Below are positions 1-8,566 of a stretch of DNA of 64,000 nt, one piece after another. The DNA comes from Anaerolineaceae bacterium (lineage in GTDB: Bacteria > Chloroflexota > Anaerolineae > Anaerolineales > Anaerolineaceae). Numbering within the stretch: the stretch's first letter is position 1; every line of letters starts with the position of its first letter. The notes beneath the pieces are model-generated. The model saw only the letters and a list, made by a program, of their open reading frames with translations, did no database searches and was not told where the DNA came from. A program made the position numbers and the translations under genes. The stretch covers positions 1-64,000 of the forward strand of contig JAENZI010000014.1 in the NCBI GenBank assembly GCA_016841365.1, read 5' to 3'.

Positions 1-1
1 G

Positions 2-74
2 TGGACCCAGAGAGATTCGAACTCTCGACCTTCTCAATGCCATTGAGACGCGCTCCCAACTGCGCTATGGGCCC
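2..74 (-). tRNA. tRNA-Ala (anticodon GGC)
   Basis: Reverse complement GGGCCCATAGCGCAGTTGGGAGCGCGTCTCAATGGCATTGAGAAGGTCGAGAGTTCGAATCTCTCTGGGTCCA folds as a cloverleaf; anticodon loop ATGGCAT. Confidence 0.95.
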
Positions 75-126
75 ATAAAATTTTTTTGTACCCCGGAGCC
101 CTGCGTGCGACGGCGGGGCACCACAG

Positions 127-199
127 TGGACCTGGAGGGATTCGAACCCTCGACCTCCTCAGTGCGATTGAGGCGCGCTCCCAACTGCGCTACAGGCCC
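127..199 (-). tRNA. tRNA-Ala (anticodon CGC)
   Basis: Reverse complement GGGCCTGTAGCGCAGTTGGGAGCGCGCCTCAATCGCACTGAGGAGGTCGAGGGTTCGAATCCCTCCAGGTCCA; anticodon loop ATCGCAC. Confidence 0.95.
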
Positions 200-261
200 T
201 TTTTTCAGGGTGACAGGATTTTACCTTGCACACGGCGATTCTGTCAATAGAGAATTCGTAA

Positions 262-1008
262 TTATGATGGCACCACACTCTTCTGCCATAAGCGACCGCC
301 GCTGCCTGCCAAATAATTGCGTAACGCCAGACGCGCTTCGGTTTCATCGCGCCAAAAGCCGCTGAGCTGCGAGGAATAGCACAGCACGGCGTCCTGCCAG
401 TGAATGAGCGCATCTTCATCAAGAGGGTGTGGGATTTTTGACCATCTATTCTCTTCTGCAGTAAGCCAGCTGAATGCTTTTAGAATGTAAGGGTAGTCGG
501 CGAAATAATAGTCAGCCCTCAGAAATTGCTTACCTGCCTCTACAACAACGCGGTGGTCAATATGGCTCCCTAACCCCATCGGCATGACCAGTTTCGAACT
601 TTCTGGGATCTGCGCCGCTAAGCGCTGACCGATGTCATTAACCAGCCATTCCTCCGGCGGCTTGCCAAACAGTTCATCGACATTGTTGACCAATGGTTCA
701 CCGGTTTCCCTGTCCACACGGTAGATCACATCTAACCAGTCGAAGTGATGTGCTTGTGCGCCCAATTTTTTGCAAGCCGCATGGTCTTCCTCTCGGCGCA
801 TGTTAATGGCGTCTTTACCGGTTTTGCCCCAAGCCCGGTGATTTTGTTGGGCAAAAGCGGAATATTCTTCATTCGTGGGATAACCTGCCATAATCGTCCA
901 GATTTCGACGAGCTGACCTGTCCGGGTTAGGTCCCATATCAGGCCACCGCAGGAAAGGACGACATCATCGAAGTGGGGGGAGATGAAGATCCAGTGTGAG
1001 TGCTCCAT
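262..1008 (-). CDS. PIG-L (LmbE-like) deacetylase family protein
   Basis: N-terminal SPHFDDVVLSCGG motif and downstream HIDHR typical of the PIG-L fold. Confidence 0.85.
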   Translation of the reverse strand: MEHSHWIFISPHFDDVVLSCGGLIWDLTRTGQLVEIWTIMAGYPTNEEYSAFAQQNHRAWGKTGKDAINMRREEDHAACKKLGAQAHHFDWLDVIYRVDRETGEPLVNNVDELFGKPPEEWLVNDIGQRLAAQIPESSKLVMPMGLGSHIDHRVVVEAGKQFLRADYYFADYPYILKAFSWLTAEENRWSKIPHPLDEDALIHWQDAVLCYSSQLSGFWRDETEARLALRNYLAGSGGRLWQKSVVPS

Positions 1009-1025
1009 GGGGTAATTGTATCATT

Positions 1026-1085
1026 TGTGAGTGGGGAGTAGTGAGTGGTGTGTGGGGAATGGGGAATGGAGAAATGGGAATTCGA
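1026..1085. repeat. Degenerate heptameric repeat tract (GTGAGTG/GGGAATG-like)
   Basis: Read directly as GTGAGTG GGGAGTA GTGAGTG GTGTGTG GGGAATG GGGAATG GAGAAATG. Confidence 0.7.
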
Positions 1086-1124
1086 GATTAGGCGATGCGG
1101 TATTGGGAGGCTGGGTTGATGGGC

Positions 1125-1499
1125 GAGACTGCTGTGCTTCGCTCGCAATGGCAGGAGGTGAGGGTTTACGTTTGGCAAGCGGATCTTCAATGACCAGAAT
1201 CGAGACTGCTTCGCTTCGCTCGCAGTGACAGTTGGCGTGGGATAAATTGGATGAAAAGTGAGACTGTCGCGCTTCGCTTGAAGTGACAAGAGGTAGGGGT
1301 TTAAACCATGCAACGATTATGCAATGACCAGAATCTAGACTGCTTCGCTTCGCTTGCAGTGACAGTTGGCGTGGGATAAATCGGATGAAAAGTGAGACTG
1401 CTGCGCTTCGCTTGTATTGACAAGAGGTAGGGGTTTAAACCATGCAACGATTATGCCTTGACTGAAACCGAGACTGTTTCGCTCCGCTCGCAGTGACAG
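1125..1499. repeat. Six-copy array of ~30-bp GAGACTGCTTCGCTTCGCTCGCAGTGACAG-like element, with a 134-bp tandem duplication
   Basis: Cores start near 1125, 1202, 1260, 1336, 1394 and 1470; units ~1194-1322 and ~1328-1456 are near-identical. Confidence 0.85.
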
Positions 1500-1661
1500 A
1501 TTTCTTTCACCTTTGAACTTCCAACTTTTTTCTTTCTATTATCATTTCCTTTCAGCTATTGGCTATCACCTATCAGCTATCGGCATTTCCCTTTCTTAAA
1601 TCAAAACTGTCCCAAACCTCACTGGCTTGGGACAGTCGTTTGTTCTCTTTAGAAAGAAGTT

Positions 1662-3734
1662 TTAGTCTTCTTTTTCCTCGTCTTCACGGCGTTTGGCTTC
1701 GATGATTTCCTGCGCCAGGTGTTGCGGAACCATTTCGTAGTGGCTGAATTCCATGGTGAAGTAGCCACGGCCACCGGTCATTGAACGCAAGATGGTGGTG
1801 TAGCGCAGCATTTCAGATAAGGGCACATTGGATTTGACAGTTGAACGTCCTTTGGCGGTATCCATACCCTGGACACGTGCCCGGCGGGAGTTCATGTCAC
1901 CAAGGACATCACCCATGTTTGATTCGGGGACGATGACTTCAACCTTCATGATCGGCTCATATAGCACTGGGCCGGCGCCTTTGAAGGCAAGCTTGAAAGC
2001 CTCGCGGCCTGCAATTTCAAACGCAATCGGTTTGGAGTCCACGGGATGTTCTTTTCCATCAAAGACGGAAACTTTGACGTTATGAACGGGGTAACCAGCC
2101 ACAACGCCGTCTTTCATCACGTTCTTGATGCCTTTTTCAATGGAGGCCATATAGTTGTTGGAAATGGAACCGCCGAAGACATCGTTGGCGAATTCGAAAT
2201 CTTCATCTGCCAGGGGCAAAACCCGCAGATGAACTTCACCAAACTGGCCAGCGCCGCCCGTCTGTTTCTTATGGCGGTACATGGCTGCGTTTTCACGCGT
2301 GATCCGTTCTTCATAGGGCACCTTGGGTTCCTGGATGTTCATCCCAAGCTGGAATTTCGATTCAGCCCGTCGGATTGCCACATCAATGTGTTGATCGCCC
2401 ATGCCTTTGAGGATGGTCTGCCGGGTGGCATGTTCGTTATGCCACGAGAGAGTCATATCTTCTTCACACAACCGGGTGAGGGTTGTGCTTAATTTGGCAG
2501 CATCAGATTGGGTTTTGGGGAAGATCGCGACCTGATAAAGCGCGTTCGGGTATTCCGCTTGAGGAAGGATGAGAGGATTGTCTTTGGTGCAAAGGGTATC
2601 GCCGGTCGAGGTGACGCTTAATTTTGCCACCAGGCCGATATCACCGCAGTGGATGACGCTGGCCGGGATGCCTTCTTTGCCATGCGGAACCTGCATGCCG
2701 GTCAGACGTTCTTCTTCTTCTTCGTTTGCATTCCAAATTCGCTCGTCGCCGACCATTTTTCCGGAATATACCCGGAAGAAGGTCTGCTTACCGACGAATG
2801 GGTCAGCTGTGGTCTTCCACACATATGCAGCCAGGGGTCCGTCTTCTTTGGGTTCGAGTGTGACCTCTTCACCTTTAGGCGTGGTGGCGACGACTGAGCC
2901 CACATCTGCCGGTGAGGGCATCAGGTTGACGAGAAGATTCAGCAGGGGCGCAATGCCAACTTTATGAGCACCTGCAGCAACCATCACAGGGATGAAGTTG
3001 CCTTGATGAATGGTGCTGCGCAGACCGCTGAGAATTTCTTTATCTGTAAGATCGCCATTCTCAAAATATTTTTCAAGCAGCTCATCTGAACCTTCTGCTG
3101 CGGCTTCAACCAGGGCAAGATGGCCCTCTTCTGCCTGCGCTTTAAATTCATCTGGAATGTCAACCCCGTCTTTGCCAGCGCCTTCATAGGCTTTCATTGA
3201 CAGCAAGTCGATCACACCTTTGAAGTCTGCCCGTTCACCCCATGGAATTTGGAGCGGCAGCAAGCGGGTTTCAAGGTGGGTTTGAACGGAATCAAGCGCT
3301 TTGTTGAAGTTAGCGTTCTCCCGTTCCATTTTATTGATCAGCAGCATTTTGGGGATTTTGAATTGTTCGCTGTATTGCAGTGCCATTTCAGTGCCGACCT
3401 CAAGCCCAGCGACGGAGTCCACAAGGATCAGGGCGCTGTCGGCGACGCGCATGGCTGAGATGACTTCGCCGATGAAGTCGGTGTACCCGGGGGTATCAAA
3501 AATGTTCAGTTTAGCGCCCATGTATTCAATCGGCACTACTGATGTTGAGAGTGAAATCCCACGACGAATTTCTTCCTCTTCGTAATCGGCAATGGTTGTG
3601 CCATCTTCGATCTGACCCATACGGGTGGTCTGCCCGGTGAAATTTGCCATGGCTTCCACCAGCATCGTTTTGCCAGCACCCCCGTGAGAAGCCAGGACAA
3701 TATTGCGAATTGATTCGGTTTTATATTCTTTCAT
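1662..3734 (-). CDS. Elongation factor G-like translational GTPase (EF-G paralogue family)
   Basis: SHGGAGKTMLVEA P-loop, FDTPGYTDF, NKME and EF-G domain IV/V sequence (KKQTGGAGQFGEVHLRV). Confidence 0.9.
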   Translation of the reverse strand: MKEYKTESIRNIVLASHGGAGKTMLVEAMANFTGQTTRMGQIEDGTTIADYEEEEIRRGISLSTSVVPIEYMGAKLNIFDTPGYTDFIGEVISAMRVADSALILVDSVAGLEVGTEMALQYSEQFKIPKMLLINKMERENANFNKALDSVQTHLETRLLPLQIPWGERADFKGVIDLLSMKAYEGAGKDGVDIPDEFKAQAEEGHLALVEAAAEGSDELLEKYFENGDLTDKEILSGLRSTIHQGNFIPVMVAAGAHKVGIAPLLNLLVNLMPSPADVGSVVATTPKGEEVTLEPKEDGPLAAYVWKTTADPFVGKQTFFRVYSGKMVGDERIWNANEEEEERLTGMQVPHGKEGIPASVIHCGDIGLVAKLSVTSTGDTLCTKDNPLILPQAEYPNALYQVAIFPKTQSDAAKLSTTLTRLCEEDMTLSWHNEHATRQTILKGMGDQHIDVAIRRAESKFQLGMNIQEPKVPYEERITRENAAMYRHKKQTGGAGQFGEVHLRVLPLADEDFEFANDVFGGSISNNYMASIEKGIKNVMKDGVVAGYPVHNVKVSVFDGKEHPVDSKPIAFEIAGREAFKLAFKGAGPVLYEPIMKVEVIVPESNMGDVLGDMNSRRARVQGMDTAKGRSTVKSNVPLSEMLRYTTILRSMTGGRGYFTMEFSHYEMVPQHLAQEIIEAKRREDEEKED

Positions 3735-4053
3735 GAAAGAGACCTTCCTTAAAAAATTATTCTTTTAATAATGGCATACAAAGCCCAATTTTAAGCCAAT
3801 CAACCATAAAAGTCAAAGCAGTGATGCTTCTGACTTCATCTAATTAATCACTTGGGGGTAACAGATCAGAAAGTTTACGTCGATATTGATTGAGGGCGCA
3901 CTAAAAGACCGGTATACCAGTCATTATTATAACAGGCTTGTCCAGCCCCTATAGCGACCTGCCGGGTTGATATGCAATCCAATTTAAATTTGTTTTTGAA
4001 CACCACTCGCATCCAAAGGAAGGAGCGTTTTTAATTGACTGAGCAATATCTAT

Positions 4054-5532
4054 TTATGCAACATGTAATTCGTTCACCTTGCGGAAGTGATAGCCATAGA
4101 TGGTGAAGGTGATCGCCAACGGGAATTTTTGAGGGTAGTGGAACAACGTCCAGAAGAATAGTTTCCAGTAGTGTTTGCGTTCTTTGCTTTTGATCCCAAT
4201 TTCAAAAATTGAGGAAAATAAGGCGGCAATTTCATGCCATGTTACATTGACGGCATGGCGCGCTGGATGATAATCTTTCAAAAAAGTCCTGACCCTTGCG
4301 TAGAATCCTTTAGCCGAATAAATCGAATCGAGGATAGAGCGGTAGCCCTTTTTCAGGAGCTGCAGATCCATCTTGGGGACGATGTTGGTCTCGCCATCTA
4401 CGTTGTCTCCCGAATAGGAGTTTTGAATTCTGCCTTCTCTAAGCATCCGTTGATAGAGCTGTGTGCCCAAAGGTGCCTGCAACAATCCGACCATGGCTGT
4501 CACAATGCCGCTTTCCTGGATGAACTGGATCATGCGCTCGAAGATCGTTTCGTCGTCGCTGTCAAACCCGACGATGAAGCCGCCCATTACCTGCAAGCCC
4601 ATTTTCTGCAGTTTCTTGACAGAGGATACCAGATCGCGGTTGCGGTTTTGGCTTTTGGAGCATTCCGCCAGCCCGGCGTCATCTGGTGTTTCAATGCCGA
4701 TAAACACCTGGGTAAACCCGGCCTGCACCATCATCTCGATCAGTTGATCATCATCCGAGAGGTTAACTGATGCCTCAGTCACGAATAAGCAGCCCTTTTT
4801 GCCTTTGCGCCATTCGATCATGGCGGGCAGAACCTCTTGTTTGAGAATGCGCTTGTTACCGATGAAGTTGTCATCAACGATAAAGATATTGCGCCGCCAG
4901 CCAAGGGCGTAAATCTTGTCGAGCTCGGCGATGAGCTGTTCGGTGGACTTGATCCGCATGCGGTGCCCCAGCAGGGCGGTCACATTGCAGAAATCACAGT
5001 TGAAGGGACAGCCGCGTGTAAATTGCAGGCTGAGAGAGTCGTAATGGCGTAAGTCAATCAACTCCCACTGGGGGATGGGTGTTTTCGTGATGTCGGCAAA
5101 CTCATCTGTTTGATAAATTCTTTGTGGTTTGCCGCGCCCGAGGTCAGACAGGAATAGGGGTAAGGTAATTTCTGCCTCATTCAAAACGAGATGATCCACC
5201 TGCGGGAAGGATTCTGGTTCAGCAGTGAACAGCGGGCCGCCGGCGACAATTGTTTTACCTGCGGCGCGGGCGCGTTTGATCAGGTCTTGCGCAGATTCGC
5301 GCTGAACGGTCATCGCGCTGATGAGGACCATGTCTGCCCATTCAAGGGTTTCTTGTTTGAGCACCTGCACATTCAGGTCAACCAGGCGTTTTTCCCATGT
5401 GGAAGGCAACATAGCTGCCACGGTCAGTAATCCTAATGGCGGCGAGGATGATTTTTTCTGGATGAACTTTAGTGCGTGTTTGAAACTCCAAAATGTATCT
5501 GGAAATTCGGGGTAAATCAGTAAAATATTCAT
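4054..5532 (-). CDS. B12-binding domain radical SAM protein with DUF4070-like C-terminus
   Basis: N-terminal cobalamin-binding-like region, CPFNCDFC radical SAM cluster, C-terminal LLQAPLGTQLYQRMLREGRI; resembles the family that includes HpnP. Confidence 0.85.
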   Translation of the reverse strand: MNILLIYPEFPDTFWSFKHALKFIQKKSSSPPLGLLTVAAMLPSTWEKRLVDLNVQVLKQETLEWADMVLISAMTVQRESAQDLIKRARAAGKTIVAGGPLFTAEPESFPQVDHLVLNEAEITLPLFLSDLGRGKPQRIYQTDEFADITKTPIPQWELIDLRHYDSLSLQFTRGCPFNCDFCNVTALLGHRMRIKSTEQLIAELDKIYALGWRRNIFIVDDNFIGNKRILKQEVLPAMIEWRKGKKGCLFVTEASVNLSDDDQLIEMMVQAGFTQVFIGIETPDDAGLAECSKSQNRNRDLVSSVKKLQKMGLQVMGGFIVGFDSDDETIFERMIQFIQESGIVTAMVGLLQAPLGTQLYQRMLREGRIQNSYSGDNVDGETNIVPKMDLQLLKKGYRSILDSIYSAKGFYARVRTFLKDYHPARHAVNVTWHEIAALFSSIFEIGIKSKERKHYWKLFFWTLFHYPQKFPLAITFTIYGYHFRKVNELHVA

Positions 5533-6293
5533 TCCTGTACCTCTTGCTCCATCTCTTCTGAGACAGATTCTTCCGCTGTGTCAACTATGGATTCTTCTTC
5601 AACGGGCTTGGTCGTTTTTGGGTCTTTCTTGGGGCTGGACTTTTCTTTGGCGCGCTTTTTCCGCTTATCTTTTTCGCTATTAGTTTTTTGTTCGTCCATT
5701 AATTTATCCAATCCCATTAGTGCGTCCCGCTCAAGCCGGTTGATATTTTGGAAATTCACGGCCATCTCTTCTACCGAATAGGGAAGGTCGGCATCCAGCC
5801 ACCAGTAGATGGTTGCCAGGAGCGAGCCAGCAAAGTGATTGGCAATGAAATCGGGCGGAACGACTGGCTGAGCACCAGTTTCTGCCACCTCATTTTCAAT
5901 ACAAGTTTTGATTTTTTCTGAAATGATGTGATGCAATTGCCTTGAGGCCGTGATCCCGCCTGAGCCGATGATCAGTATGCGATAAAGGTCGTAATGATCG
6001 GCAGCAAAATCGAATAGTTTTTCGATCCCCTTGAGATCTTCCAGCCGCCATTGATCCTGTGAGAACTGCGGCACCTGGGAAAGGAATTCTCCCATGAGTT
6101 GATCGACAACATCCATTAGCAACTCATCTTTGTCCTTGAAGTGCAAATAGAACGTCGCACGTCCAAGGTTGGCTTTGTCGGTGATATCCTGAATGGAGAC
6201 GGCGTCGTACCCTTCTTCAAGGATAAGTGCCAATAAAGCGTCACGGAGAAGTTTTCGGGTGCGCTGCACACGGCGATCTAAGCGTCTGGCCAT
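5529..6293 (-). CDS. TetR/AcrR family regulator with long charged C-terminal tail
   Basis: N-terminal HTH (LLALILEEGYDAVSIQDITDKANLGRATFYLHFKDKDELL); stop overlaps the radical SAM start as ATGA. Confidence 0.9.
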   Translation of the reverse strand: MARRLDRRVQRTRKLLRDALLALILEEGYDAVSIQDITDKANLGRATFYLHFKDKDELLMDVVDQLMGEFLSQVPQFSQDQWRLEDLKGIEKLFDFAADHYDLYRILIIGSGGITASRQLHHIISEKIKTCIENEVAETGAQPVVPPDFIANHFAGSLLATIYWWLDADLPYSVEEMAVNFQNINRLERDALMGLDKLMDEQKTNSEKDKRKKRAKEKSSPKKDPKTTKPVEEESIVDTAEESVSEEMEQEVQE

Positions 6294-6363
6294 GAATGGA
6301 CCTCCTAAATATTAGACAGTTTATGTTTTGTGTGTAAAATAATAGACAGATGTATATTATTTA

Positions 6364-6400
6364 CCTGACTTGATTATAGTCAGGTTTCTCAATTTGTCAA
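6364..6400 (-). promoter_or_regulatory. Sigma70-type promoter with overlapping inverted repeat upstream of tetR
   Basis: Minus strand TTGACA-N16-TATAAT (TGTCAA 6395-6400, ATTATA 6373-6378); -10 lies inside CCTGACT-N7-AGTCAGG (6364-6384). Confidence 0.75.
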
Positions 6401-6644
6401 TGGATTAATCAAAATAAAGGTTGAGGCTGGCTTGGAAAAATTGGTGTAAAAAATTTCAAATGCTTATTCGCTTTGGTTAACATAACACCATGTGCGCGTT
6501 TGGGTTATGAATTTCATTTATGGATCTGAATTCCGGGGTCCTGGTAGAATCCTGTTTTATTTTTTGTGGCGTGTTTTGTATATCAATGGTTTGGCTTATA
6601 ATTAACCTCATATTAAACACTTGTTGCAGAAAGGATCTCCGGCG

Positions 6645-7634
6645 ATGGCCACACGCTCCCAGGAAAGTGTCATTGAGGAACTTGACATCACCAGCAAAAT
6701 TCTGGGGATTAATATCAGCGGTGCAAAAACAGTGGCTGTTTATGGGGATATGAACGGCCTGGTGTATGAGCGGATGCAAATGGCGACGCCCTCAGAAACG
6801 TCCTTCTTGGAAAGTTTCGACACGATCTGCGACCAGGTTGATAAACTGCTTAAGTTGAGCCGAGCGCAGGGACTGAGTAGCCCAAAGGTGATCTCTGTGG
6901 CTGTCTCGGGTCCGGTGGATTTGGCTAAAGGCGTTGTCCAATCGCCCCCGGATTTACCTCAATGGGATGATGTGCAGCTCAAGGGGCGCCTTTCTGTGCG
7001 TTATAACCTGCCCGTGTTTATTGAGCACCGCAGCAGTGCCGCTGCGCTGGCGGAGTTTTATTTTGGCGCTGGCATCGGCGTGGATCATCTGCTCTTTTTG
7101 GATATGGAACCGGTGGTTTCTGCCGGGATGATCATCAATAAAGTTATTTACCACGGCGACAATGATGCGGCAGGTGATATCGGCCGGATGCGAATGACAA
7201 AGGGGGGACCAGCAGGCTTGGGCGAGGCCGGATCGCTGACCGGGTACGCCAGCGGGTTTGGTATGGCGCAATTAGCCAGTCTGCGTTTTCCTGACCGATG
7301 GCCTGCCGCGCCAGCGCCGTATGCACTCGTCCAGGCGGTTAACGCAGGTGACGTAGAAGCCCTGGCTGTTGTGGAAGAGGCAGCGGATCATTTGGGTAAA
7401 GCCTTGCTGTGGTTGATTTTCACGCTGGACCCGGAGATGGTGGTGTTTGGGCATCCGGGCGATGTCTTGAATGAAGCTTTACTGATGCCCTTGCGTGACG
7501 CTGTGCTGCGGCATGGCGGTGGGGAGGCTCGGCAACTACCGCTGCTGGCTGTTTCTAAATTGGGGGCAAAATTGGATGACACCGCTGCATTAATGGCCGT
7601 GATAGACCGTTTTAAACGGCGCAATGGTGCCTAA
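6645..7634 (+). CDS. ROK family protein, probably catalytically degenerate
   Basis: ROK-like fold (VAVSGPVDLAKGVVQSPPDLPQW...FIEHRSSAAALAEFYFGAG); no Cys-rich zinc motif. Confidence 0.75.
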   Translation: MATRSQESVIEELDITSKILGINISGAKTVAVYGDMNGLVYERMQMATPSETSFLESFDTICDQVDKLLKLSRAQGLSSPKVISVAVSGPVDLAKGVVQSPPDLPQWDDVQLKGRLSVRYNLPVFIEHRSSAAALAEFYFGAGIGVDHLLFLDMEPVVSAGMIINKVIYHGDNDAAGDIGRMRMTKGGPAGLGEAGSLTGYASGFGMAQLASLRFPDRWPAAPAPYALVQAVNAGDVEALAVVEEAADHLGKALLWLIFTLDPEMVVFGHPGDVLNEALLMPLRDAVLRHGGGEARQLPLLAVSKLGAKLDDTAALMAVIDRFKRRNGA

Positions 7635-7680
7635 ATTTTCGAGTTTTTGATTTGAATAACGGCGTGATACAATTTGAGAC

Positions 7681-8514
7681 ATGTCTGAAACATTACCATC
7701 CCAGCAGCCGATCGGCATTTTTGATTCTGGTGTAGGCGGTCTTTCCGTTTTACGGGCAATAAGGGCAGAGCTCCCACATGAGGATGTCCTCTATTTCGGC
7801 GACCAGGCGCACATCCCTTATGGCTCACGGGGTAAAGACGCGGTACGTGATTTTTCAGTTGGGATTACCCGGTTTTTACTGAATCAGGGCGCTAAATTAA
7901 TCGTGGTTGCCTGCAACACTGCGTCGGCTGCCGCTCTCCACGAATTACGATTAATGTTTCCGGATATTTCCTTTGTCGGTATGGAACCGGCTGTCAAACC
8001 CGCAGCAGAAACGACGCAATCCGGCAAGGTTGGCATTCTGGCGACTCCCACAACCTTCAGCGGTGAGCTGTATGCTTCGGTTGTGGAACGTTTCGCCCGC
8101 GGGGTGGAAATCTACACCAGTTCTTGCCCGGGGCTGGTCGAGCAGATCGAGAGCGGCGCATTGGAGACCGATGCAACCCGCGCGATCCTTGAGGATGCGC
8201 TGAACCCAATGCTGGCGGCAGGTGTTGATACGATCGTGATGGGTTGCACCCACTATCCCTTTGTGATCCCATTGATCCAGGCGATTACCGGACCGTCCGT
8301 CCGTACGATCGACCCGGCACCGGCGATTGCCCGCCAAACCCGGCGTTTGCTGACAGGGTCGGATCTGCTGAACGGGCAGTCTCAACTTGGTGAATTGCGG
8401 TTCTTCACAAGCGCTGAACCAAAAAACCTATCACAGCTTTTACTAACTTTACTGGGGGAAACAGGACTGGTTACCGGCGTGCGCTGGGAGCAGGGTTCAA
8501 TTATTCCGGATTAG
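7681..8514 (+). CDS. murI: Glutamate racemase
   Basis: IGIFDSGVGGLSVLRAI, VVACNTASAAAL, MGCTHYPFV. Confidence 0.95.
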   Translation: MSETLPSQQPIGIFDSGVGGLSVLRAIRAELPHEDVLYFGDQAHIPYGSRGKDAVRDFSVGITRFLLNQGAKLIVVACNTASAAALHELRLMFPDISFVGMEPAVKPAAETTQSGKVGILATPTTFSGELYASVVERFARGVEIYTSSCPGLVEQIESGALETDATRAILEDALNPMLAAGVDTIVMGCTHYPFVIPLIQAITGPSVRTIDPAPAIARQTRRLLTGSDLLNGQSQLGELRFFTSAEPKNLSQLLLTLLGETGLVTGVRWEQGSIIPD

Positions 8515-8566
8515 ATTACTCAGAACGATTAAATTGATTTATCAATGGCTTGTTTGGCAAAAAACC

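Noticed and set aside
939-1313. 124-aa minus-strand ORF and overlapping 65-aa plus-strand ORF in the repeat island
   Set aside because: Their sequences are translations of the REP-like and heptamer repeats; no recognisable domain or good RBS.
1125-1499. Repeat array as a possible CRISPR
   Set aside because: Spacers are not unique; alternating spacers are near-identical between copies and there are no cas genes.
1828-3585. Numerous long antisense ORFs inside EF-G and other high-GC genes
   Set aside because: Expected shadow ORFs of strongly coding genes on the opposite strand; no independent domain evidence.
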